Notes under the pieces: model-generated
Told to the model about the DNA's origin: nothing
The model's database searches: none
What the model saw: the letters and a program-made list of their open reading frames with translations, nothing else
Program-made: the position numbers and the translations under genes
Assembly (NCBI GenBank): GCA_028554645.1
Contig: JAQOOI010000076.1
Location: forward strand, 1,798,001 to 1,862,000
Direction: 5' to 3'
Origin: Omphalotus guepiniiformis
Taxonomy: Eukaryota; Basidiomycota; Agaricomycetes; Agaricales; Omphalotaceae
DNA: 64,000 bases
In this document: positions 36,900 to 49,873 of the stretch, one piece after another
How the letters are laid out: each line of letters opens with the position of its first letter
Numbering within the stretch: position 1 is the stretch's first letter

Positions 36900-38145
36900 T
36901 TCACATCCTCAACCGCCAGAACAATGCGAGTCATTGCTATTATCGCTTTCCTTTTCGCTTCAAGCGTCATCGCTGTTCCCCTCCGGTGAGTTCTTGCAAA
37001 AGGCCTTGACTGTTTTACAAGCGTCATAAAATGCTGATACACAACGCTAATGGGCCACGGTATAGCCGAGAGGAACTTTCTATCCGAGCAGCAGGAACTA
37101 CCTGAAGGGCCACCCATGATGGATTGAATTCCGCGAATGCTTCTACGCTTTAACGTTGTTAGTCGATCAGGAGGACCAGGCAAACTGCGATTTCGAAGAA
37201 CGTGCCCAGAACCAGGGCTGAGAGAGGATGTAGAGGATCGACTGATATTAAGAGGCTGCAAGATCTGCTGGCTTTTGATGGTGTTATACATTTCCTGTAC
37301 ATATTTTGGTGAGACCGGAATAAGACACGAACATATGCAAAAAAAGGGATGTTAGGGCCAGAAGATGACGTCAAACCGGACATTCTATGTTCGCCCACAA
37401 GCCCCTCCCAGTCCCGCTGGCTCCACCATTCCTCTGCACACTTGGCGTGCTATCGTTGCCCAGTTGCCCGCCCGGGGTCGCAATTTGCGTCGTAGCCAAC
37501 GATAGGGCAGGTGAGGACATAGTAGTTTCCTTCGAGATGCTATTCCAGCTAGTGATGCTATCGCTTCTCTTGGAGCGTGTGCTCGCCTCAGAAACGCTCT
37601 CGGCTCCAGCTGATCCTGCAGTTGGGAATCCTTGCATGCTGTCTGTGTTCATCGTACGAATCTGACTGAGATGAAGCTATAGAAGTGTAAGCAGTAGGCT
37701 GAAGTTGCATCTGGATCGCGGTGAGAGTGTTGCGGACGAACTGGTTCCGTGACATGCGAGTGGTGAGATCGGCAACATGCAGGTCAGTGTCGAGTAATAA
37801 CAGAGAATACGAGACTGCATGAACAATATCTAGAGATAGACCGTCAGCACATGAATCGCAAGAGGTCGAAAGAGGACCCACTGGCACTGCCGTAAACATC
37901 TCCAGGGTTAGAGTACCAATACCATCGACTGAATTCTTCGAGAATAAGGTCAACCTGCTGCGTCTCTCCTTTCAAAAACAGTTTGGCGCAAAGGCGTCTG
38001 AAGCTAAGCCCTGAAAAGTCAAAAAAAAAGTCCATATAATGCTGAAGCGCAAATTTGTTGATACGACCGCTGTTCAGATAGGTTGAAGTCAGTAATATAC
38101 AGAGGTGAAAACGCGGGTTATTCACGTCCCACCCACCCATTCCGC
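36900..38145 (-). pseudogene. Relic of a Sec7-domain (ARF-GEF) gene
   Basis: Sec7 exchange-factor signatures are readable but broken across frames: FALQHYMDFFFDFSG, RLCAKLFLKGETQQVDLILE (contains the catalytic-Glu motif) and, after a break, VHAVSYSLLLLDTDLHVADL with TTRMSRNQFVRNTLTAIQMQ (about 37700-38145). Downstream pieces (SVSEASTRSKRSDSITSWNS; LTTLKRRSIRGIQSIMGG at about 37130-37200) match the linker I expect after a fungal Sec7 domain. A T-run (TTTTTTTTTGAC) and frame shifts interrupt it, there is no start codon or PH domain, and no continuous frame can be built. Remnants beyond 36.9 kb are not recognisable. Confidence 0.7.
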
Positions 38146-38329
38146 AAATTTCTCTTTCCCGAGAAATTCCTCAGCAATGCTGAGACAATTCCTGCCCACG
38201 TGCGTGTCCGGCAGCAAACCAATCAGACGGCGGAAATAATTCATGTGGAACGAGCAAGAATCAGTGCAAGATCGGCTATCCATTGCAAGCTCTCATTCTG
38301 GCGTTAAACTTCAGGCTTCAAGCGAGAGA

Positions 38330-38945
38330 AAACCCTGCCTTTCTTAATTCCTTCAAAAGATCACTCCAAGCCTTTCTTTTGCGAACAACAAGCGCCTTTT
38401 GTTGCTTCTCTCGCTTGTCTGGCGGTAGCGACGAAGGTATTGACAGATGCGAGATCCTTGGTAAAGCTGACAAAATCGACGACGAACGTATCGGCAGTGC
38501 AGCCGGCCGTGGATGAAATGAAGGGTATGATCCGGTTCACGACTATATCCTCGAAACGTGTATACGTGCGTTGTATATTGAACAAGTATGCAGGAACGCC
38601 CTGGTCATTGTCACTGGAGTCCGAGGGAAAATCGGGGGTTTGCCGAATCCTTTTTCTCATCTGTGAAACCAAACTGGGGAGACTCAACGTCTAGTACACC
38701 AGCGAGTGGCACTTGTAGGCGATCTAACACTGGCTGCCGCAGAACCTCTCGGAAATTTCGATCGATCCCATACAATCGGTGATGAGTGCGCTGAGGGCGT
38801 GGACATTGATGTCCTTCCAGCTTGATGAGACTTTGAACTTCAACCTCGAGGGAAGATCGTTCCGAAGCTAAGTGGGTCGCGAATGTAGTGGAGAACAACG
38901 CGAAATGTTCAACAAGTTGCATGCGCGATACAGCGTACATGTTCC
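38330..38945 (-). pseudogene. Relic of midasin (MDN1/REA1) linker region
   Basis: Readable in pieces and in different frames: FALFSTTFATHLASERSSLE, THHRLYGIDRNFREVLRQPV, then VPAYLFNIQRTYTRFEDIV, VDFVSFTKDLASV and AWSDLLKELRKAGFSLA. This is the pattern of the ATPase linker of midasin (the LYKIIRKFREVLRQP and DLLKxLKxxG blocks). Frameshifts and stops separate the pieces. In order of transcription it follows the ABCC and actin relics and belongs C-terminal to the midasin relic at 41.4-47.2 kb. Confidence 0.6.
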
Positions 38946-38984
38946 AAGGCAGCTGCCCGAAAACCAGACCTTCATGTCCCTCAC

Positions 38985-39730
<746 letters not shown>

Positions 39731-40029
39731 CTTTGAGAGATTAGATTGACTGAGTGAATGAAGGTGCTCTATAAGTGGTGCTGATATGCTGAACCCCCAG
39801 CTGCAGTTTATACAGCCCAGCCAAGAATAAAGAGAGGGGACAGAGACGGAGTCAGTGGCAGATATACTGCGCAAAGTGACAGAACTGAGGTCGAGAGCTG
39901 CGCAAGTGGTGGATGAGTGCAAGGATATGAATCGAACGATGGTGGACTGTAGTCGTATCCGTAGTCGTAGTAGACAGAACGCATTCCAAACGCCAGACTT
40001 TTTGAAGGATAATATACCCCAGAGATCCT

Positions 40030-41215
40030 TGTCAGTACTAGTATGAAACTGCCCGTCGGATGTGTCCATGGACCCAGCCATTAGATGAGTTTCGTTCAAC
40101 AAGGTCTTCAGAAGAATGGATTCGCCGTGGAGATATGAGTGAACACATGCTCGCGAGGTCTGATGGAATCGAACTTACAGCTCCTACAGGCCCTACAACC
40201 ACGACAAGGGTACCAGAACCGAGAGTGACACTGCAGTCTGTGAGTAAAGCTTTCCCGCCTTCCTGAGCAGCTACGCTTGCTTGAGAGAAGCATAACGGGG
40301 GAGATGTATCACTAAACGACGACGACGGCGTTTTCACTATCAAAGGATCCTGGGACACCTCCTTTTCTGGCAGTGAGCTAGACGCAAAAAGAGGCTTTAA
40401 AACAACAAATAACTTTCTACATTCGTTGACTTACGGAAATCCTGCTATTCGTTTCATACTTGCATAGGAAGATGACAAAAGTGGAAAGCAATTGCCAGCA
40501 GTGCTTATGAGTAGTGTAACCAGATTCTACTCGAATCGAGTGACTATCAATTGTCAAGACCTAGAGAAATAGATAGAACGCACGACAACAGTCAAGATAG
40601 TGAATAATTTGTCGGGACGAACTTCTCCTGTACTGATGCCCACGTAGGTCTCAAGGGCGGAAAATCCAGCGAAATTGATTGTAGCTGAAGACAACACGCT
40701 TACGATCACGAGTTTTGCGCTAGACAGCTCTCATTTCAATAGGAAATAAAATGAGAAATTTCAATGCGCCGGATAGGCTCAACCCATTGGCGAGCAGTGT
40801 CTTCTACAGCGAGTAACTTCACCGGAATGATTTGAGACATAATCGAGGTCTAGAAACCATTGGCATTCACTTGAAGCGATCATTGACACAGACGCACGAG
40901 AATCTTAAGGCGTGATTGTGTCGAACCCAACGCCTTTTGTGCTTTGGCAACACGCTTGCCGACGTAAGTGGTAATCACGAAGAAAAGGACCATAATGAAG
41001 ATGGGTGGAATCATAGCAAATTCAGCCTATCTACGGAATAAGCGATGATTATTTGGGAAGGAGGTCCGAACACACGTACCTGGAACCAGAGGATTACAGC
41101 AGCTACTGCGATAGAAACAGAGGATGTCCAAGTTTCATGAAAGAATGCAATTCCCTCGCAGACTCGTTCAACATCGACAGACCTAGTGAATGGTTCAGAA
41201 ACTCTCGACATCTTC
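40030..41215 (-). pseudogene. Relic of an ABCC (MRP-type) transporter
   Basis: A membrane-domain piece (SVDVERVCEGIAFFHETW, SIAVAAVILWFQV, about 41080-41210) is followed by IPPIFIMVLFFVITTYVGKR (about 40940-41015) and, further on, by the first nucleotide-binding domain (ALLTDCSVTLGSGTLVVVVG with PVGA, intron-like gap, then GESILLKTLLNETHLMAGS, about 40060-40360). In a working copy the Walker A would read GPVGAGKS; here the lysine codon reads Glu. The frame then runs into unrelated sequence. The second half of a full ABCC protein is absent. Confidence 0.75.
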
Positions 41216-41369
41216 TGAGATTACATAGACGCACGGTCTCAGCAACATCAGCGGATAGGAGCAGTGACTCTGTTGTGGTATGAGTGAGAGAACATAACTC
41301 ATATGTACGATCGAGGCTCACAACGCTGCGCGATAACACACGACCATATTATACACCTTCCAGAAACTC

Positions 41370-44300
41370 TAAATTCAGCAATGCATAGGCTGGAATAGTT
41401 GCAGACACACCTTATCCCAATACAAAGATGTGCAGAGTAAAAGCATCCTTGCCTGGAATTGTCCGAGCGGTGAGTCGCGAATGAAAGAATTGAGGAGGGG
41501 TATCAGGCTGTTGAAATGACTAGTGAGTGTCTCCATCCCCTCTACAGCATCCCGTCGAAGAATATCCATCGGACTACGAATGGCACAGTCATAGAGACGG
41601 AACCACCAAGATGAGATGCCGTTCTCGAATGACCTCAGTTGAGTTTCCAGTAGACCCTGCCAGCAGCTTAGTTCCAGTCGCCTCCACTCCACGATGAGTT
41701 TAGTTAAAGCCGCCCGATGCGATTTAAGTGTATTGTATATATCTCCCAATCGTCCGCTTTCAACAGCAGATGTTCCAGAGCAGCAAGAACTTTCGCAACT
41801 GGACTTCGCAAGCTAAGCGCAAGGAGTCACAAAGACTACGCAGGTAATGAAGCACCATCTAATCCGGCCAATCTTGAATCAGACCTTCCAACCGCTGCTT
41901 CAGTTGAGCCACTACTGTGGCGGCTTCTCGGATCTGCGGTAGGTTTGCGTCTGCGTAGAAGTCATAAGTTTACTCTTCTGCCTTCTCTTGGGATATTGCA
42001 GTTCGATAGCTCTACCGTCCAACAGAAACAGCTGAAATGGAAGGCTGTTTCGGTCCACAAACTCAGAGACTGGTGGTTTGCGCGAAGAGAAAGGTAGGAA
42101 GTATATGCATGCGTGTTTCATGAAGCGCGGCAGAAGGATCCATCTTCTCTGCAAATAGAGCTCCGTGAAGCTGGACAAAGTGAAACGACTTCGCTTCAGG
42201 AATCAGATAGGTAACAGAAGACGACATGGCCTGGAAAATGGCTCCTGGTCTGGCGAAAGTACCGACTCAAATGAAGGGAAAAGCTGCAAGAAGTCCTCTT
42301 CTATTTCACCATCGGTCATTGCATGATGGTGGGTCCGATTCTGGCGGTACAGAGACTCCGATTCCTTTTGCTCGGTCAATCGACCACAGACGCAAAGCCT
42401 GCATTTGTCTCGACGATTTGCATTTGGGCCTCGTGTGAATGCCTGCAGAGCCTCCATCGAAACTGCGGCGATGGCTGACAACACGTATTAAAAAGCACTA
42501 ATTCCAGATTTGAGGTCACTGTCAGGAATTGCAAGTAGCATGTCTGTCGAGCGGATGGTGGGAAAAGCTGTCAAAGCAAGAGCAAGCGAATTTGCCGACG
42601 AGCAGACACGGTGGTTCTGTTTGACGATTCGCATACCAATCCGGATGTGGAGAAGAGCGTATTTTTCATTCGGAACATATGAGAGCACAGAATTCCCTAT
42701 AGGCCGTTTGCATGCGTTGTAAGAAGCCTTCGATGGATTTCTGCAGAACTTCTTCTCTTGGAAACGCAGCATTGTCACCGGATTTTAAAAGCTGGAGCAG
42801 GCTATCGAGCTTGGAAGGAAGAAGCACTTGATGGGTTGTCTAGGAATGCTATTACTTCTGTGTCAGTCATACCTTGAGAACCGACGGCTTAAGCAATGAC
42901 TCGAGTTGCTCGACTTGTGATTTACCCGGTTCACAACTCAAAAGCAAGAGCTGAGCGTGCAGGTGTAAGGTGTTTTCGTAATCGTTCAAGTCTGACATCG
43001 ACGTCGTAGACCAATCCTTTGAAAAACGTCAGTACAATGAAAACAGATCGTAGTGCTTCTCACCATATAGACAGTGTTACACTAAGCTGAATTAGGCGGA
43101 AAAGAATTGTAGGGCCGTCCTCCTATTTAAGCAGGCATCAGGTGAGAATCATCGTAATTATACTACGGCACATACACCCGTCGCTGAGTCCCAATTCCAT
43201 ATAGCTTTCATCCATTCTAATTGGAGTTCGATAAAGAAGCTGATGCATGTATGAGATGGGATTATAGTGAATGAGATTTGAACAGACTGACCTTCAGAAT
43301 CTTCAAGCCAGAGTAGATGTTGATACGCTACGGCACTACTCAGAGAATAGATGGGATAAGTGCATGAAATGCGAATAACTTCCTCATTAGTGCTTCTCGA
43401 TGGCTAGGGAATTCCAGATGTCAACAATAGTCCATATGAAAGAGTCGAGGACAGGACCTGGCCCGGAGGACGCCCGCCATGAGCTATTAGTCCGAGGAGA
43501 GCGATCACATGCGACAACTTGGTGTTGGTGCTTTGGTGCTATAGGTACCGTATTCCGAAGATTTATCGGGGACGCGCTGCACGAGTATAATCGATTCAGT
43601 ATGTACGACTAAATAGTGACGCATACACCTACTTGATTTAACAATGGTGAGATAGTACTGGCCATATCGAGAAACTTACTCGATGAATGTGCTAGGGTAT
43701 GTGACCAAAGTACTCCGTAAGATTTGTAATTTTCCTCTCTGAAACATGGAACTGCCACAACTGAGCGTTCCGGGATGTGGTGAACGGGAAATTCAGATTC
43801 TGCAGTTGCCCGACTACTTGATCGAGTCATTTTAAGGAACCGAGAGAAAGCGCGATAGGGGATATCGCCCTGGACAAAAAGTGAAGAAGGGCTTCATCTT
43901 ACGATAACATGGAATCGTGCGTCATGAGCATGGGAGCACGATCCAGTAAAGTTGGAAGAGCCGAATAGTGATCAAGCGCGTGGCCTGAGGTCTGAACGGT
44001 AGGCAAATGTGTTTCGTCGCCTCTATATATGCCTCTACAGAGTCCAACGAATTACGTTGGTAGCAAATCTTTGCTCCAGTAAGCGCCGCAATCGGGAATG
44101 GCGACGCAGAATATTCATATAATCCAATGATGGGCGAGGGATGAGAGCAATCTCTATGCCTCTGTTCCGCATAGCTCTAGATGGTTCACCGTATTGAGGA
44201 TCAACTGTCATGAACAAACGAAAGTTGAGATGCGACGTCAACTTTTCCACTTTGCCATGCACAAAGCCTCTTTCGCTCCAAGATCAAAGAGCCATCACTT

Positions 44301-47210
44301 TCACACAATGAATTGAGACGGTTCAAGATAGAGGGTTACAGAGATTTGCCCCAACTAGACAAAGCCAGTGTCCTTCTTTGACAGCTCGAACGAGAGGACC
44401 GTTAACCCACTCAAAGCGCCCCGTCCCATCAAAATGTTGAATATTCTCGTTGACCTTCCGACGTACTGAAGATAAATAGGAAGACATAGACGGATTCGAA
44501 AGCAGAAAAGGCATCTACAATCCTCGAGTGTACCGGAATTGCTGTTGTAATATTGGGCGTAGGTTCATGAGATAGTCTATGTCGCAAGTCTAAAATGTCC
44601 TCCAAGTCTGGAAGTATACGAGCATCCCTCGCCCGGAAACTTGCTCAAGAAGAGTAATTATGTCCCCAATTAACGCCATCAAGCGATTGTACAATTCACT
44701 TTGTTCGAAGCCACTTAAGAGGTCCATTGTATCGGTGGCTTGATTTATGGATATCTCGTACAGGGAATAACCTGTCAGATTGGCCAACGTCCGAACTAAA
44801 GCCGTCTTGCCACTATTCGTGCTCCAGTGATGATAGAAAGCCATGATATAGGACACACAAGATCCCAATGCCTCAAGCGCAGGGAGCTGCCATTTCAATA
44901 GGCGTGTCGAATGAGAAAGCGCAGAGAAGTTTTGTCACGATGTGGCAAAATGGCCGATATTGGAGCTGAGAAGATGAAATTGTCCATGGAGAAGCGCCAG
45001 TATGATATTGAAGGTATGGTTAAACATAGCCTCAGCGTGGTGGCGATCATCCAGATTACGGAATCGTTGAACATACACAGTTCGAAAGTGGTCGACCGGT
45101 TGAAGATGGGAGTGTGGTGGCTTCAGGCCCAGCGAAGCACATCTCGAAGGTTAAAATTTCCAAGGTATACCCTCTTTGGTGAATATTCGTTGGACAGAGA
45201 CCGCATGATTGAGGGAACTATTGAAGGGGATCAATTCCCTGAGAATGTCGGGGTCTATGCCTGGGTGAAGATGTTGACACACAAGCAGAATTGCGGAAAG
45301 CTCGTCGACATATACTTTAGTAAAACGGAACGGTTCGACTTTGGTAGACCCTTGCGTTCTTTGGTAGACCCTTGCGTCCACTACCTTGGCTAAGCGGATT
45401 CTGCGCGGCGAATAAACGGAACGGAGGGTGTTTGGTGAAAGTCCTGCCAAGCTCAGAATGTAGACTGAGCCACGATGATCTAAGACTGCATTCAGGCCTT
45501 CGAGAATGACCTGAGGCGCAAGGTTCATCTCATTGAGCAGCACCCAACGGCCCTCTTGGAGTGCACGCAAGAATACACCATCCTTCCACACGAACTCGCC
45601 AGGACCACCACCTTCCACAGGTAGATCTGAACCAAAAAGATCAATAAGATCCGTTTGATCAGACAAGATGATACGACAGAGTTCATAGCCAGAGATCCTT
45701 GATAGCGCGGTAATCAAGCTGGTCTTTCCAACTCCAGGACTACCTTCCACAGAATAGGTTTACGCGTTTCCGTGCTCTCGCATAGCGTTGTCTTGAATAG
45801 TCGAAGCTTGAAGATTAACCGTTTGCAGTGGAGAGTGTTGTGGACCACGAGGGGTTGAGAATGATCCAAGCTGAAACATCGACGGATCGTGAATGGGGAC
45901 GTAGGCTTCGCTATCGTCGACAGGGACGAGCTTATGAAGTTACGCCTGGGCCGCTGCCTTCAGACCGTTCAAAGAGTCTTGCGAGTATGAAGATAACGAG
46001 GCGACAGAAGCCAAACTAGCCAAATAGGTCATGTGTGCTGTATAATGCTTTGTAACTATTAAGAGCCTGCTAGACACGAAGCGGAAAAAGCTTACAGAAA
46101 TTTCGTCAGCAGGCATTCTCTCTCCGTCTGTCATGCCGCTTCGACAGGGCAGCGTTTGAAAATTTGACCCATCCCTGTATAGATAATTGAGCCTTAGATA
46201 CTATACAGACATCACAAGGATCCCATCCCAGAATATCTCTCAAGGTAAGGAAAGACTGATCTTTGGATTCTTTCGACAACCAATTTACAAAATCAAGTAG
46301 CGGACCTGTAAAAGGATGCAAAGCAGCATGCTTGCAAGTGCAAGCGACAATCAGCTCGAGGTCGCTTCAGTTGTTGATGGAGGGAACCCAAATCTGTGTG
46401 AAACGGTTTCGAAGTGCTGGCGACAACTCCTTCTTCCCATAATCCCCTCCTGGGTTCATTGTCGCCACAAGTTTGAATGATTCATGAGCGTGTATCGCAC
46501 CCCGCTCTGCTGAAACAAGAGACCGAGAAGGCTCGAGAACACTTCAGACGCTCAAAAACCGAATCATCTGCGAGGGAGATTTGATCAAGCAAGAAAACAT
46601 CGCCCTCGCGTATTGCTTGGACTAATGGCCCATCGTACCAATCGAAGACAGATTTTAATTTCCGACGAAGGCAGTCAATTTGAACGGGCTCCATGAATCC
46701 TTGTTTAGTCAGAGTAATAGATGCAGTAGGGCTGCGTAGGATGCATTCCAAAGTATCTGGGCTGGCTAGATTGATTTCATCCAACAGCACCCTAAGAAGG
46801 GGCGTCAAATTACTTCCCCGGGCCAGCGTACCAGTCCCCGGACCGTAAAGCCTTGACTAAAGGGCCTTTGACAAAGTCTGATGCTTTCCTTGCCTGGGTA
46901 ACAGCTTTTCTAGCTTCACTTTCGAATTTCTCGTTCTTGCGCCGACTGAAGGACTCTAAGAACCAACCCTGCAGAGTAGACGCAAGGTATCCTTGCATCG
47001 AGAGGCCGAAACCCACCGATTGAGTCCGAAGCTTCCGTCTGATGAGACAAGTTCACCGATATCAAAGGCTGATGCAGAGTATGAGCAACATGTGTTATTA
47101 CGCCCGTCTTCCCCGTACCTGTCTCTCCTGTGAGAAGAATTGGCTCTATAAGAGAGACTGCAGTGGCGATACGAGAAATGAGGAGCGTTGCAGGTCGGTG
47201 CATAGCGAAA
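41370..47210 (-). pseudogene. Large relic of midasin (MDN1/REA1), AAA ring to linker
   Basis: Midasin is the ~5000-residue AAA+ ribosome-assembly ATPase. Blocks in N-to-C order along the minus strand: an AAA P-loop with ILLTGETGTGKTGVITHVAH (about 47130), FVKGPLVKALRSGDW (46830), LLDEINLASPDTLECI (46760), FDWYDGPLVQAIREGDVFLL (46640), GSPGVGKTSLITALSRISGY (45735) with WVLLNEMNLAPQVILEGLNA (45500), an eroded P-loop NSGKTALVRTLANLTGY with ATDTMDLLSGFEQ (44780), FEWVNGPLVRAVKEGHW (44400), FRLFMTVDPQYGEPSRAMRN (44190), FLQLFPSFESVL (42280) and the linker WRRLELSCWQGLLETQ with SSWWFRLYD (41600). Stops, frameshifts and missing stretches separate most blocks, and no MIDAS domain is seen, so this is not a working gene. 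Confidence 0.85.
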
Positions 47211-49873
47211 GGTTTTCTCCATGCAGGAACAATTTAGAGTTGGTGCCATCCCCTGTCTCCTTGGCCTTGCCTTTATACTGAAGCCTGAGTACGAAGCTAT
47301 CTTGCGATAAATAAGCTAGCAAGGGCAGACTCTTTGTCATTGGTGATTAAATTCCACAGAGAGTATCGCAAAGATGCATGATTCGTACAAATGTTGCCAC
47401 TACGCCTTCTGGATCTGTCACGTCTCCAGCATCTAAGTACCAGCAGAGATGGCTGAAACAAATAAACTGATAGACAAGGTGGCTGCTCTGAACAACAGGA
47501 CATCCAGAATCGTCTGACTCGACTTGGGAAAGGCCCTTTCCGTGGTTGTGTATTGAAATAGAGGGATGAGGCACGCTGTCCAATTTCAACCCTATCCCAT
47601 CTCGAGGTCATCGATCGAGCTATCACCCGCCTGTACCACATGCCGGGAGGGGTGAAGCCTGGAAGATCTCGCAGTAGGATGACTCTGGAGTATCGAGCGT
47701 GCTGGTTCGGCTTTGGCTTTGATACCAGGCCTAACGGAATTACTAGACTTCAGGCTCTCCGTATAGAGGGCTTTCGAAGACGCAGAAGCAGGGGACTGCG
47801 TGTATGAGAAGTATTCCCTCTCTGAATCAGAGCGCTCTGTACCAACGAGTTCGCAGAGAATGCAACGCAATTTGGTAGGGGTGCTAAGCGATGTCGTTGA
47901 TACTCGTTAAGCCTAGATATTTGTGAGCTGGCATTGAAAATCACGCGTCAGAAGCACGTCAAACCACTGGAAGCAGAGTTAGATAATGGGCCGCGTTTCG
48001 ACAGTCCCTGACATACCTTGCACATTATGCCCATAGCTTTCGGGTACTTCTTCAGCGAAAGGCTTCCTCGAGCATGTCCACTGTACATCCTTCTGAAGTC
48101 CTTTCTCCGACCTCCCAAACCTCCATTCGTGGTGGATATGCGTCTCCCGCCCTACCCGCTCTGAACCCGAATCGGGCAGTCGATATATCGAGCCTCAGAA
48201 GACACCACATTGGCTGTGACACTAGCGGGGGAGATAGGAGAGCCAGAACGACGCGTGCATGTCAAAGATGAGAAGGAGGGTGTGAAGGATGGTGCCCAAA
48301 ATACGGCCATCAGGTCAGCGGTAGAAACCGATGAAAGAACACAAGTCAGCGAATCAGATTCGTCCAATCCACCTCTGCCTCTCAACCAGGCTCTCGATGC
48401 TGCCTTTGTTTTGTTCGAGCCCTACGTCTGGAACGTCTGGAAGGCAACGACATATGGTTTCGCGCAAAAGGCTTCCCGCCATACGTGAGTATTCGATCGT
48501 TATACACGTTGATGAGGACGCCATGGCTACTCCAGAGTGGCGCGCCTCGGCGCTTCTTCGAATAGCGCCCTCTCTCGACTAGAACTCTCACTATGGAGTC
48601 CCCTCCCAATTCATCAAAACCTAATTACAGGGCCTAAAGATGAGCCGCCCAAAACGACGACCTTGTCGCTGGGTACTTGAGACCGATGTTCCTTTTTAGA
48701 GCGTAGAGACATTGCTGCAAAGACACAGGCGAAAGGAGGTAGATGTATGGTGAGCGTGGTCTGAAGTGACAAGATAGCGGATCCGGAGGAGATAGAAACG
48801 CTCTTGTATAAAGGTGCAATGAGACTATTTTCGGAGGACAACGAAGGGATGGGAGGACTTCGGGAGGGGTGTGGACAAGATAATGTGTACGTTCTGGTAG
48901 CAAATGGGGGAATGTTAGTACAAACCAACGAATAAAAATTAGCCTTCTCACCTGTACCTGACCTGCAAGATCGTCATCCCCCCTTACATCTTCCCCTTCA
49001 GTCTTCCCCAGTGTACGAGAAACGCGACTGAAGGCACCGGTCCGAAGACTGTTTGGTAGCTATATAGCCTCCTCGTTCCTTGTCGATTTCCCCTCTGTGA
49101 AGGGTGACCTTTCTATCCTTATGCCTTGGACAGTGGCATCTGTTGTCTGGATGTCAGAGAGGGGTATCGGACAATGAGGAGTGGCTGTTTTTTACCTTGT
49201 AATTCGTTGTTTTTACTTCGCTGTTTGATTTGCGGGTTCTATCATTTGTTCCAGTTCAACTGATAAGTACGCGTTGTCAATTTAGAAATAACAAAGATAT
49301 ACATTATTCATGAGCCCAACGATATGTACAGTATTTCAGACTACAAGAGAGAAAACATAAATTTCGAGCCGATGATGCTGATGGTTGCGAAGAGGAAGTG
49401 AAAAGATTCACACGGTGTCAGGTGCACTCGCAAATGCTTGCGCGAACTTGAGATGGAACTGACCACGAGACCATATCACGAGCTCCCATGATCAGTCCTA
49501 CGTAGTATGTAACATAGTCGTGAAACTGAAAGTTTCTGAAAAGCCGCCTATACAAATGGCCTGCATCCTATAGATACGTTCTATTGCAACGTATTAGTTA
49601 GTTGGCGAGCACGAGAAACTAAGCAAAACCTGAACGCGCGTGGTATCTTCAGAGCGAGAGTGTATATTTAAGACAATTCTACGTAAAAAATTGGGCATTA
49701 CGACCAGCAGGATGAAGTGTTACAATTGAGACAGCTCCAGATAATGAGCACTCCGAAATTCTTAACGCAGCCCTCAAAATCGATGGCTATGGACGTGGCT
49801 GTGAGCCCTGAAGTATCAACCTTTAAGTCAACATTAGTGACGCGTCCGCTTTTCATGAAATTTAGAAAGTCAC
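47211..49873. other. Flank of relic field, no intact gene
   Basis: Short ORFs on both strands without an intact frame. Except for the small plus-strand relic at 48.07-48.49 kb I recognise nothing. 49.0-49.7 kb is AT-rich and stop-dense. Confidence 0.4.
48074..48490 (+). pseudogene. Fragment of an unrecognised plus-strand gene
   Basis: Two overlapping frames give plausible protein: MSTVHPSEVLSPTSQTSIRG, ALPALNPNRAVDISSLRRHH, then in another frame PPLPLNQALDAAFVLFEPYV and WNVWKATTYGFAQKASRHT, ending at a GTGAGT donor-like site (48486). The frame change falls where GAGCCTCAGAAGACACC could be an unspliced junction or a frameshift. I do not know the family, and no following exon was found. Confidence 0.3.
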